Notes under the pieces: model-generated | What the model saw: the letters and a program-made list of their open reading frames with translations, nothing else | Told to the model about the DNA's origin: nothing | Databases searched by the model: none | Position numbers and translations under genes: made by a program | Part shown: in pieces, positions 27,153 through 35,785 of the stretch | Layout of the letters: every line of letters starts with the position of its first letter | Position numbering within the stretch: the first letter of the stretch is position 1 | NCBI RefSeq assembly: GCF_963678545.1 | Contig: NZ_OY782870.1 | Location: 992,001 to 1,056,000, forward strand | Direction: 5' to 3' | Length of the DNA stretch: 64,000 bases | DNA from: an uncultured Methanomethylovorans sp. | Lineage (GTDB): Archaea; Halobacteriota; Methanosarcinia; Methanosarcinales; Methanosarcinaceae

Positions 27153-28598
27153 ATGAATAAGATACAGAGCATTATCAAAGAAATTGATCCCATGTACCTC
27201 AGGTGTCTGCTTCATGCTTCACTTGGCCTTACCTGCCTTCTTTATCCATTTGTTCCAGTGGGAATATTGGTACTTATCATGTTCCTAATGCTTGTGGCTT
27301 TAAGGAGATTGCCGAGAAGATCAAAGTTATATCAGGCCCTTTCCAATAAAGACAACACCGATAATAAGCAGAAAAAATCGATTGATAAGGGGCTTAGAAG
27401 TGCAAACAATCTTGTTCTTTCCATCCTTTTGCTTTTAGTGTTTAACTACGGTTTCAAACTAGAAGGAGTAATCTTTCCTATTTATGTGATCGGTAGTGCT
27501 GTAGCCATAAGTACGTTTGGAAACGCTTCCGCAAATGCATTTAAATATTGGAAACAAACACAATTGAAATGCCTGGCAAGATTGGATTATCCTGAAAAAA
27601 GGTACAAAGGGGAAGACAGCGATGTATTTAATCTTCCATCAAGCATTATCATGCTGCTGGTTGGCATCATTTCATCTTTTTTAATAGGGGTCTGGATAAT
27701 TCATTGGAAGGGGATAGGCGTTTCCTCTGATATGATATTTTTCATAGCTGTAATTGGTTCGGTCACAGGAGCTCTCTTTGAATCTATTCCCTCCAGAGTT
27801 GATAACAATATATCCATTCTCTTTGGATCTTGCATGGTTATGTGGCTTTTTGCGTCTTTCGGATACACTGTACCTCCCGCACACATGTTCTTTGCTCTTC
27901 TTTTTTCTTTATTCCTTGGTTATCTTGCTTACAGAGCACGTATCGCAGACATATCTGCTCTTTTAGCTGCCAGTATTCTGGGAGTGCTGATCATAGTCTT
28001 TGCAGATATTTTCTGGTTCCTTCTTTTGCTCACTTTCTTTATACTTGGTGGAGGATTTACTAAGTACAAGTATGCTTACAAGGCCTCCATTGGAATCGCT
28101 GAGGCAAAAGGTGGTATAAGAAGCTATGAAAACGTTTTCAGCAACAGTATGGCAGCTCTTATACTTGCCGTTGCTCATGGTATTTATCCTCAGTACAGTG
28201 AACTCATCATGTATTCATATCTGGGGACAGTTGCTACAGCTACAGGTGACACGCTCGCCAGTGAGATAGGTACCACCTCCAAGGAAAAACCGAGAATGAT
28301 CACAAATTTTAAACCAGCAAAGCCAGGCCGTGATGGTGCGGTTACAATCCTTGGTGAACTCGCATGCATATTTGGTTCCCTTGTGATAGCTGTTTTGGCG
28401 ATTCTGTTCGGGAGGGTCGAAAATATTTATCTTTGCCTTTTAATAACAACTCTAGGAGGATTTATTGGTACCAACATTGACAGCTTAATGGGTGCCACAC
28501 TTCAGAACAGAGGATTATTATCCAATAGCGGTGTAAACTTTTATGCCACTTTTGCAGGAGCATTTGTTTCAGGTTTACTCTATCTCTTGTTATCTTAA
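27153..28598 (+). CDS. DUF92/TIGR00297 family multi-pass membrane protein
   Basis: 481 residues with about 11-12 membrane helices. The conserved C-terminal DUF92 core includes KGGIRSYENVFSN, GTVATATGDTLASEIG, FKPAKPGRDGAVTILGE and GTNIDSLMGATLQNRG. The plant member VTE6 phosphorylates phytyl phosphate, so a polyprenyl-phosphate or lipid kinase role is plausible but unproven in archaea. The N-terminal ~230 residues form an additional membrane half. I use the ATG at 27153 (GGGTGA upstream) instead of the GTG at 27147. It converges with the deacetylase gene at a 5-bp gap. Confidence 0.8.
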   Translation: MNKIQSIIKEIDPMYLRCLLHASLGLTCLLYPFVPVGILVLIMFLMLVALRRLPRRSKLYQALSNKDNTDNKQKKSIDKGLRSANNLVLSILLLLVFNYGFKLEGVIFPIYVIGSAVAISTFGNASANAFKYWKQTQLKCLARLDYPEKRYKGEDSDVFNLPSSIIMLLVGIISSFLIGVWIIHWKGIGVSSDMIFFIAVIGSVTGALFESIPSRVDNNISILFGSCMVMWLFASFGYTVPPAHMFFALLFSLFLGYLAYRARIADISALLAASILGVLIIVFADIFWFLLLLTFFILGGGFTKYKYAYKASIGIAEAKGGIRSYENVFSNSMAALILAVAHGIYPQYSELIMYSYLGTVATATGDTLASEIGTTSKEKPRMITNFKPAKPGRDGAVTILGELACIFGSLVIAVLAILFGRVENIYLCLLITTLGGFIGTNIDSLMGATLQNRGLLSNSGVNFYATFAGAFVSGLLYLLLS

Positions 28599-28603
28599 AA
28601 AGT

Positions 28604-29332
28604 TTAATATTCATTTATCTCTACATTTTCATAAGCTATTTGTTTGATTGTCAAAAATTCATAGTCCTTTTTTTTGAAATGAGTAATGATTTCAGATAAA
28701 TTTTTCAGTGCAATTATTCCTGTATTAAACTTACAGTCCCATCTAATCGGGGTTTGTGACATGTCGATAAATTCCCAGGGATGAGCAAATAATACAGGGT
28801 CTTTCATCTTTTCAAGTAGAGGTATGGTTATAGATAGTGGAAGACGCAAGAAAGACGATGTTATCGATGCGGGGATCCGTATAATATTTCCTATTTTGTA
28901 AGTTTTTTGTGGAAAAGGTGGTTTGTATTTTGCTATAGAAGAATCTATTTTAAAGTCATTTATATGGAGTAAGTCAAGATACTCCGAAGGAAATTTAAGA
29001 TTAGGTGCTCTAAATGATCTAATTGTCGGATCAAATCTATTAAGAATTTTTTTTGCTTCAGCGAGCGCATTATTTGCTTGTTCTCTGTTTAGCCCGTCAA
29101 ATCTCTCATGGGCATAACCATGACAACCGAGTTCATGTCCCTCTTCAACTATCGATTCAATAGCTTCAGGGTAAAGCTCGGCAACTTTTCCAGTAGTGAA
29201 AAAAGTAGATTTTATTTCTTTGTTCCTGAAAAGTTCCATTAGCTTGGGAAGACCTTCCTCTATCCCGCACATAGTTTGAAGAAAAGGTGGACAGTCTTGT
29301 TCCACATCAATTGATATTGCTATTTTTTTCAT
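28604..29332 (-). CDS. Polysaccharide deacetylase (NodB-like)
   Basis: 242 residues, carbohydrate esterase 4 type. The metal site is suggested by the Asp of SIDVEQDCPP and the HxxxH-like pair in HELGCHGYAHERF. Later strands include RSFRAPNLKFP and a histidine in LFAHPWEF. It removes N- or O-acetyl groups from sugars. No signal peptide, so it may act on lipid-linked or nucleotide sugars inside the cell. The start overlaps the glycosyltransferase gene by 26 bp, placing it last in a three-gene surface-glycan operon. Confidence 0.85.
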   Translation of the reverse strand: MKKIAISIDVEQDCPPFLQTMCGIEEGLPKLMELFRNKEIKSTFFTTGKVAELYPEAIESIVEEGHELGCHGYAHERFDGLNREQANNALAEAKKILNRFDPTIRSFRAPNLKFPSEYLDLLHINDFKIDSSIAKYKPPFPQKTYKIGNIIRIPASITSSFLRLPLSITIPLLEKMKDPVLFAHPWEFIDMSQTPIRWDCKFNTGIIALKNLSEIITHFKKKDYEFLTIKQIAYENVEINEY

Positions 29333-30434
29333 GGATCACCTTGGTATATACATCAATTACCTTTCTAGCTATATCTGGCCATTCGTACTTTTTCAGTTCT
29401 TCATGAGCAGTTAGAGATATTTTCTTCCGAAGTTCTGAGTTATCGAGAAGTACTTCGACATATTTTATAATTTCCTCCTCATTCTCTACAAGAAAACCTG
29501 TTTTTCCATGGATTACAATATCTGAAACACCACTATTGTTTCTTGCGATCACAGGCACCATTTTTGCAAAAGCTTCCAGTATGGCGATGCCAAAAGCTTC
29601 ATCTATTGAAGGCATAAGAAAAATATCCGATTTTTCAAGAAAATAAAAAACTTGCTCTCTTGGTATTTCATCGGTGAAAACAAAATTCTGAGCCATGTTA
29701 TTTCTTCTAACCTTTTTCTCAAGTTTGTTTTTTAAAGGCCCGCCCCCGATCATTAAAAAAATTATATTTTTATGTTTTTTGAGTAGTGAAGGAGCAATTT
29801 CAACAATTGACTCCACTTTTTTTTTCTTTGTCATTCTTGAAACATTTGTTATCACTAATCGTCCAGTTTTTTCAAATCTAATTGGTATATTATTTACGTC
29901 TGTAGATAGTATGTCTACTCCGTTTGGTATCAGGTAAACCGGCTTATTTGACATAATTTTTGTATCTTTTTCCACAACAGAACTTACAGCTATGATGCCA
30001 TCTGAATATCTAAGTAATATCTTACCTGCCAGGCGAAGAGGAATGCGGATAAGACTTTTTCCAGTTAGTGAATGGTTGGTTATGATTGCTGGCACGTTGG
30101 CAATGCGAGATATGATAAGTGAGAATATTGCAAGAGGAGAATCCAGTCCATGAGCATGAATTATGTCATATTTTCCTTCCAGCAAAATATCATAGAGTTC
30201 TTTATAGGCAGCAGGGGCAAGAATACGTTTTGTATACTCTTTTCCATTTAATCTAATTACAGTAAGTCCTTCGATCGGAATAAATGGTTGAAGTTTGTCA
30301 TATCTTCTGGTGATTACATGTACTTCATGGCCACATGCTACAAAGTTTCTGGCAAGTGAATCAACAGCATATTCTATACCTCCTATTTTTGGGTAATACC
30401 AATCGCTTATGAGTGCGATTTTGAGTCTTTCCAG
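29307..30434 (-). CDS. GT4-family glycosyltransferase with a non-standard start codon
   Basis: About 375 residues if started at CTG (30434). The frame opens with LKIALISDWYYPKIGGIEYA, the usual GT4 N-terminus, and later shows DIIHAHGLDSP, VYLIPNGVD, and the catalytic EAFGIAILEAFAKMVPVIA. Between the upstream region and the first TTG (30185) there is no ATG, GTG or TTG in frame, yet starting at that TTG would remove the first Rossmann strands. A GGAGG site at 30444-30448 lies 9 nt before the CTG. The gene overlaps the flippase gene by 28 bp. It transfers a sugar from a nucleotide donor. Confidence 0.8.
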   Translation of the reverse strand: MERLKIALISDWYYPKIGGIEYAVDSLARNFVACGHEVHVITRRYDKLQPFIPIEGLTVIRLNGKEYTKRILAPAAYKELYDILLEGKYDIIHAHGLDSPLAIFSLIISRIANVPAIITNHSLTGKSLIRIPLRLAGKILLRYSDGIIAVSSVVEKDTKIMSNKPVYLIPNGVDILSTDVNNIPIRFEKTGRLVITNVSRMTKKKKVESIVEIAPSLLKKHKNIIFLMIGGGPLKNKLEKKVRRNNMAQNFVFTDEIPREQVFYFLEKSDIFLMPSIDEAFGIAILEAFAKMVPVIARNNSGVSDIVIHGKTGFLVENEEEIIKYVEVLLDNSELRKKISLTAHEELKKYEWPDIARKVIDVYTKVIHEKNSNIN

Positions 30435-31348
30435 AGTTTCAAACCTCCAAACTGAATTAAGAATACAGAACCTATTAAACTTGCTAAAACATAAGAGATG
30501 AATCTTTCTATTACTACGATCCCGGCTGCTGTTACCGTGGATATCCCAAATAAGTTCAATGCTACTATAAGGCCAGTTTCCACAACGCCTAAACCTCCTG
30601 TCGTAAGAGGTATGGAGCCTAGTATCAGATAAAGAAGTGATATCAACATAATGACTTTAAGAGGCAAATGTAATCCCAGAGATAATGTAATGAATTTAAA
30701 TCTTAAAATATCAAGTAACCATACTGTACTGGATAGAAACAATGTTGGAAAAAACACTTTTTTAAGCTTATAATAATATGTTTTAAGACCATCCATGTAC
30801 TTTTCTATACGATGTCTTAAAATGTATGCTACACATAGAAAAATGCTAGGTATAAGTGCTAAATATGCTATATTTGATACCGATGGAAGAATGTTTTGGA
30901 TAAGCGGCATTATACTGTAAACTACATAGGCTCCCATCACTAGTACAGGTAATGCTTCTACCGATCTTTCGAAAAGTATTGATATAAATGCATCTGGGTA
31001 TTTCACTCCATATTCTTTTTTTATCCAGAACATCCTTAATGGTTCACCGCCAGCTCTGTTTGCAGGGGTAATATTGTTAATAGGAATGGCACCAAAAATT
31101 ACAGGAAACAATTGGGTAGTTTTCAGATTATAGCCCAATGAATTAAGGACTATCTTCCACCTTTCAGCAAAAATATATACACTTAAGAGATACAAAGTAA
31201 ATGCAATGAAAACGTCTTTTAACTTTACATTTTTTAGATACTGTAATAGCGTTATAGTCCCAGATATTATCTCTGCTCTATAATTTACAGCAAGTAAAAT
31301 CAATAGCAATGGTATTATGAATTTACAGATACTTTTGCATTTACTCAT
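30407..31348 (-). CDS. LPG-synthase/flippase-like membrane protein (AglD-type, TIGR00374)
   Basis: 313 residues with about eight membrane helices. Signature stretches are PINNITPANRAGGEPLR near residue 90 and SIPLTTGGLGVVETGL near 245, as in the DUF2156-less membrane half of lysylphosphatidylglycerol synthases and in archaeal glycosylation or flipping proteins. First gene of an operon with the glycosyltransferase and deacetylase, so movement or assembly of a lipid-linked glycan is inferred. Confidence 0.82.
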   Translation of the reverse strand: MSKCKSICKFIIPLLLILLAVNYRAEIISGTITLLQYLKNVKLKDVFIAFTLYLLSVYIFAERWKIVLNSLGYNLKTTQLFPVIFGAIPINNITPANRAGGEPLRMFWIKKEYGVKYPDAFISILFERSVEALPVLVMGAYVVYSIMPLIQNILPSVSNIAYLALIPSIFLCVAYILRHRIEKYMDGLKTYYYKLKKVFFPTLFLSSTVWLLDILRFKFITLSLGLHLPLKVIMLISLLYLILGSIPLTTGGLGVVETGLIVALNLFGISTVTAAGIVVIERFISYVLASLIGSVFLIQFGGLKLWKDSKSHS

Positions 31349-31564
31349 TCCCTATCCCCCATGAAAAAATACGACAGAATCTTACTTATATTAATCTATT
31401 TCTATTTACTTTCTTATACTCTTCTCTAATCATTTTCAATTATACCCTCTCTTTCTTACATAAAGACAGTTTGTTGCAATTAACTAACAAACGCTTTTAT
31501 TACTTCAACAACATTAAATAATACTCAAGTTAATCTTTAGATCATATATACAAAAGTGAATATT

Positions 31565-32578
31565 ATGCTTGACATAGGAATTATTGGTGCATCCGGTTAC
31601 ACAGGTGGCGAGCTCATGCGCTTGCTGCTGAACCATCCACAGGCTAAAGTCGAATTAGCTACGTCCCGCAAACTGGTAGGTCAGAAAGTATCTGCGACCC
31701 ACAGGCACCTTAAGGATATGATAGATCTGCAGTTCGAAAATCCCGCCCCTCAGGAAATAAAGGACAGGTGTGATGTTGTCTTTGTGGCTGTACCTCACGG
31801 CACTGCCATGGGAATTGTGCCCCAGCTACTGGATGATAAAGTGAAGGTAATTGACCTGAGTGCTGATTACCGGCTCAAGACAGATGTCTTTGAGAAAGTA
31901 TATGGGATTAAACACCTAGATCCACGTAATGTAGTATATGGAATTCCGGAGCTTCATCCAGAAGTGAAACATCAGAAATTCATAGCCAATCCCGGATGTT
32001 TCCCCACAGGAGCTAGTCTTGCAGCTGCTCCCCTTGCACAAGTTTCCATGATAGAAAGTGTTGTATTTGACTCCAAGACCGGTGTTTCAGGTGCTGGTAT
32101 TGAACCAAGTCTGGCCTCACACTATCCCAACATGGCTGAGAATGTGCAGCCTTACAAACTGACAACTCACAGGCATTTAGCCGAGTTCACTCAGGAGTTA
32201 CAGCGTCTTGATAATTCCCTTACAAAAATAAGTTTTACACCTCATATCATTCCTTCAGTTAGGGGTATACTTACCACAACTCACATCTTTACTAAAGGCA
32301 ATCTTACAAAATATGATGTTATGGATCTGTACGCAGAAATGTATCAGGACAAACCATTTGTCAGGGTAGTGGATGGAGTTCCATCTATTAGCGCAGTAAG
32401 GGGTTCTAATTTTTGTGATATAGGTTTTGAGGTGGATTCACGCAATAATCGTGTGGTTGTCATCTCAGCAATCGACAACCTGGTAAAGGGAGCGTCAGGA
32501 CAGGCTATACAGAATATGAACATCATGTGTGGCTTAGGTGAGACTACGGGTTTGTGGATGTCAGGTGTAGCTCCTTAA
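31565..32578 (+). CDS. argC: N-acetyl-gamma-glutamyl-phosphate reductase
   Basis: 337 residues. NADP-binding GIIGASGYTGGEL at the N-terminus and the catalytic cysteine in NPGCFPTGA. The third step of arginine biosynthesis, reducing acetylglutamyl phosphate to the semialdehyde. ATG at 31565, or GTG at 31556; neither has a clear ribosome-binding site, so a short-leader or leaderless transcript is possible. argJ follows after one intervening CBS gene. Confidence 0.95.
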   Translation: MLDIGIIGASGYTGGELMRLLLNHPQAKVELATSRKLVGQKVSATHRHLKDMIDLQFENPAPQEIKDRCDVVFVAVPHGTAMGIVPQLLDDKVKVIDLSADYRLKTDVFEKVYGIKHLDPRNVVYGIPELHPEVKHQKFIANPGCFPTGASLAAAPLAQVSMIESVVFDSKTGVSGAGIEPSLASHYPNMAENVQPYKLTTHRHLAEFTQELQRLDNSLTKISFTPHIIPSVRGILTTTHIFTKGNLTKYDVMDLYAEMYQDKPFVRVVDGVPSISAVRGSNFCDIGFEVDSRNNRVVVISAIDNLVKGASGQAIQNMNIMCGLGETTGLWMSGVAP

Positions 32579-32607
32579 GTCTCAATCTTATTAAGATGGT
32601 GTAATCT

Positions 32608-33081
32608 ATGCAAGTTAAAGACATAATGAATACCGATGTGATCGTATGCAATCCTCTAACAACCATAAGTGAGGCTTCACAGCTGCTTAAGAAGAATAAT
32701 GTTAGTGGTCTTCCAGTGGTAGAAGAAGGCAGGGTTGTAGGTATAGTTTCAGAAGGCGATCTGTTAAAATTGTTGGAAGTTCCGGAACCCAGTGGCTTAT
32801 GGTTGCCCAGTCCATTTGAGGTATTTGAGATACCTATACGTGAACTTCTGAACTGGGAAGAGACAAAGCATATGCTGGAGGATATTGGCTCGAAGCCTGT
32901 CAGTGAGATTATGCAAAAGGACGTGTATGTGATCTCTCCGGAGAAGAATATTCAGGATGCTGTAAAACTAATCACAAAGCACAAGGTAAATCGTCTCCCG
33001 GTTGTGGAGGATGGTATTCTGGTTGGAATTATTACTCGTGGTGATATCATACACGGACTTGGAGGGAATTCTGGACAATGA
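32608..33081 (+). CDS. Tandem CBS-domain protein
   Basis: 157 residues made of two CBS motifs (VKDIMNTDVIVCNPLTTI and VSEIMQKDVYVISPEKNI) joined by a ~40-residue insert, forming one Bateman module. CBS pairs bind adenine nucleotides or S-adenosylmethionine and sense energy or metabolite state. The gene sits between argC and argJ and its stop overlaps the argJ start (ATGA), so it is co-expressed with arginine synthesis and may regulate it. Ligand unknown. Confidence 0.9.
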   Translation: MQVKDIMNTDVIVCNPLTTISEASQLLKKNNVSGLPVVEEGRVVGIVSEGDLLKLLEVPEPSGLWLPSPFEVFEIPIRELLNWEETKHMLEDIGSKPVSEIMQKDVYVISPEKNIQDAVKLITKHKVNRLPVVEDGILVGIITRGDIIHGLGGNSGQ

Positions 33082-34262
33082 AAGCAATTGACGGTGGTAT
33101 CTGTGCTGTAAAAGGTGTTAAAGCCTGGGGTATCAAGTCTGGTAAGATGGGTCTTGGAGTGATCGTTGCAGAAGGTAATGCTGCAGGCATGTTTACTAGG
33201 AATAAGGTTATAGCTGCTCCTCTGGTCGTTACACGTGAGCATCTTCAAAAACACGGTAAGCTCAATGCTTTAATAGTCAATAGTGGCAATGCAAATGCTT
33301 TTACTGGTGAACAGGGTCTTGAAGACGCAAGGGAAATGGCACACATGTTGTCGGATGCATTGTCTATACATTCTGAGCATGTGGCAGTAGCCTCTACCGG
33401 TGTAATTGGTAGGAAGTTAGATACAAAATGGATTTCTTCAAATCTTCAGGGTGTCATAGCTTCGCTAAAAGCAGATCACGAAGGCAGCCGTGCAGCAGCA
33501 AGGTCTATAATGACCACTGATACAACAATGAAAGAGATAGCCATTGAGCTTGACAGTGGTATTCGTATTGGGGCGATCGCCAAAGGCGCTGGCATGATAG
33601 AACCTAATATGGGCACGATGCTTTGTTTTGCATATACAGATGCACAAGTACCTTCTGATTTATTGCATGAATATCTCACCAGGGCGGTAGACAAGAGTTT
33701 TAATATGGTAGTAGTAGATGGCGACACCAGCACCAATGATATGGTGATTTTAACAGCAACAGGTAACTCTGGTGTTCAGCCTGCTACAGCAGAGTTCCAG
33801 CAGGGACTTGACCATGTGCTTATAGAACTTGGAAAAATGATTGCTGAGGATGGTGAAGGAGCTACTAGGCTAATAGAAGCTAAGGTAACTGGGGCTTTAT
33901 CAGATGAGGATGCTCGCCTAGCTTCAAAAGCTATTGTACGCTCGCCACTTGTGAAGTCTGCAGTCTTTGGTAAAGATCCTAATTGGGGACGTGTGACAGC
34001 AGCAGTTGGATATTCCGGTGCTGAGGTAGATCAGCATAAATTGTCACTTGCATTTTCAGATGGTGAGAATACGATAGAGCTTGTCAGCAAAGGTAAGATT
34101 CTGGGAGCGAACGATGATGCCCTCTCTTTACTTGGAAAAATTATGGGGGGGTCAAAAGTAGACATTATCGTTGATCTTGGACTGGGACAGAGCAGTGCCA
34201 CAGCCTGGGGTTGTGATCTTACTTACGATTATGTGCGCATAAATGCTGAGTACACAACATAA
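33078..34262 (+). CDS. argJ: Glutamate N-acetyltransferase (ornithine acetyltransferase)
   Basis: 394 residues. Moves the acetyl group from acetylornithine to glutamate, closing the arginine acetyl cycle. The self-cleavage site is KGAGMIEPNMG|TML, giving an alpha chain of residues 1-179 and a beta chain beginning with the nucleophile T180. The oxyanion-hole pair is in ASTGVIG, and the C-terminus ends in the usual DLTYDYVRINAEY. Coupled to the CBS gene. Confidence 0.95.
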   Translation: MKAIDGGICAVKGVKAWGIKSGKMGLGVIVAEGNAAGMFTRNKVIAAPLVVTREHLQKHGKLNALIVNSGNANAFTGEQGLEDAREMAHMLSDALSIHSEHVAVASTGVIGRKLDTKWISSNLQGVIASLKADHEGSRAAARSIMTTDTTMKEIAIELDSGIRIGAIAKGAGMIEPNMGTMLCFAYTDAQVPSDLLHEYLTRAVDKSFNMVVVDGDTSTNDMVILTATGNSGVQPATAEFQQGLDHVLIELGKMIAEDGEGATRLIEAKVTGALSDEDARLASKAIVRSPLVKSAVFGKDPNWGRVTAAVGYSGAEVDQHKLSLAFSDGENTIELVSKGKILGANDDALSLLGKIMGGSKVDIIVDLGLGQSSATAWGCDLTYDYVRINAEYTT

Positions 34263-34294
34263 ATTCAGCATCTTTTTTATCCAGGGGTGAAGGA

Positions 34295-35773
34295 ATGGAT
34301 ATTGAAGAATGGGAGAAATGTTATTCTATGGCATTCTCTAGTATACATGATATACTGGATAACGTAAATGGTATTTTTGTTGCATACAACAGCAATGTAG
34401 ATGCTATTAAGCATGTCACTGAGAAGGACATCTACAAACTCATTTCCATTGTGGGAGTAAAAGCAGTGCAACAAAGAGTTGCAGAATATCCACGTGAAAT
34501 TCAGAATCCTGTGGATCTGGTGGCAAGGCTTTTGATTGCCATGCGAGACGGCAAAGCCGCTGAAGTTCCTACATATACTACTGATATTCATCAGTGGCTT
34601 ATGGATAATATGGTGTTCGATAAAGCTCGTATGGGGGGTCAGGCAGGTATCATTTCTAATCTCTTGGCCAATATTGGGCTTAAGAATGTCATAACATATG
34701 TCCCATGGTTATCCAGGGAACAAGCTGAATATTTTGTAGCCACTCCTAATCTCAAATATCCGGTGATCGAGGATGGTATTCTAAAGTTAAGGCATCCAAT
34801 TGATTCTTATGATGTAAATCAGCGTCCAAAGGTAAATTGGATATTGGAATTCTCAAAAGGTACGAAGATTGAATGTGCTGAAGAGGTATTTGAAGTTCCT
34901 AGGGATAATAGGTTGATCATCTCTTCGAGACCCTCCTGGCTTCGCATAGACATGAGCGAGGAGTTATATGACCAGATTCCACACATGAATGGAATAATTG
35001 ACGGTGCTATCCTTGCAGGCTATCAGATGATAAGAGAAGAGTATGAGGATGGTGCTACTTATCACGATTATGTGGATAAGGCTGTAAAAGTTATCGAAAG
35101 GTTAAAAGAGGGTAACCCTGACATGCGGATACATGTAGAGTTCACCTCTATTCAGAACAAGGTCATAAGAAAAGCTATCCTTAAGGATATTGTCTATAGG
35201 CATGTTTCTTCTTTGGGGTTGGATACAGTAGAAGTAGCTAATGCTCTGAATGTTTTGGGTCATGAAGAGCTGGCATATGCTGTCATTAGCAAAGGTGAAA
35301 ACAGTATTTCTTCATTGTATGAAGGTGCTGTTAAGTTACTATGCGAACTTAAACTTGAAAGGGTACATATACATTCTCTGGGCTTCTACATATGTGTGGT
35401 TTCCAGGGATTTCCCTCTTACAGTGGAAGAACACAGGGATGCTTTGCTATTTTCATCGACCCTTGCAGCAGCACAGGCTTTGCATGGTGGCATTGGCAGC
35501 CTCAAAGAAGCTGAATCAGGTCTTAGCGTTTCAATATATGAACAAGGTCATGACGATCTCGAGAAACTGGAAAAATATCTCGTAAGAAGGGAAGTATGTA
35601 CAGGGACCGAATTCGAGGATGGATGTATCTGTGCACTTAACCATGATCTTATTGTCATCCCAACAAAAGTAGTGCAAGATCCGGTGGCTACCGTAGGGAT
35701 CGGTGATACCATTTCAGCAGGTGCTTTTGTTGCTATCCTTGCTATGCTCAGGAAAAAACAGGAATCTAACTGA
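34295..35773 (+). CDS. pfkC: ADP-dependent phosphofructokinase/glucokinase
   Basis: 492 residues, ribokinase-like ADP-dependent sugar kinase. N-terminal substrate region VAYNSNVDAIKH, the RMGGQAGIISN loop, and C-terminal GIGDTISAGAF with catalytic D471. It phosphorylates fructose 6-phosphate (and in some methanogens glucose) using ADP. With cupin phosphoglucose isomerase it completes a modified Embden-Meyerhof route, probably for glycogen use. ATG after GGGGTGAAGG. A paralogue follows 12 bp later. Confidence 0.88.
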   Translation: MDIEEWEKCYSMAFSSIHDILDNVNGIFVAYNSNVDAIKHVTEKDIYKLISIVGVKAVQQRVAEYPREIQNPVDLVARLLIAMRDGKAAEVPTYTTDIHQWLMDNMVFDKARMGGQAGIISNLLANIGLKNVITYVPWLSREQAEYFVATPNLKYPVIEDGILKLRHPIDSYDVNQRPKVNWILEFSKGTKIECAEEVFEVPRDNRLIISSRPSWLRIDMSEELYDQIPHMNGIIDGAILAGYQMIREEYEDGATYHDYVDKAVKVIERLKEGNPDMRIHVEFTSIQNKVIRKAILKDIVYRHVSSLGLDTVEVANALNVLGHEELAYAVISKGENSISSLYEGAVKLLCELKLERVHIHSLGFYICVVSRDFPLTVEEHRDALLFSSTLAAAQALHGGIGSLKEAESGLSVSIYEQGHDDLEKLEKYLVRREVCTGTEFEDGCICALNHDLIVIPTKVVQDPVATVGIGDTISAGAFVAILAMLRKKQESN

Positions 35774-35785
35774 CAGGGGTTTTGG

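Noticed and set aside
29307..30185. Glycosyltransferase as an N-terminally truncated pseudogene starting at TTG 30185
   Set aside because: The upstream frame is open and encodes the full conserved N-terminus, so the gene looks complete; only the start codon is odd.
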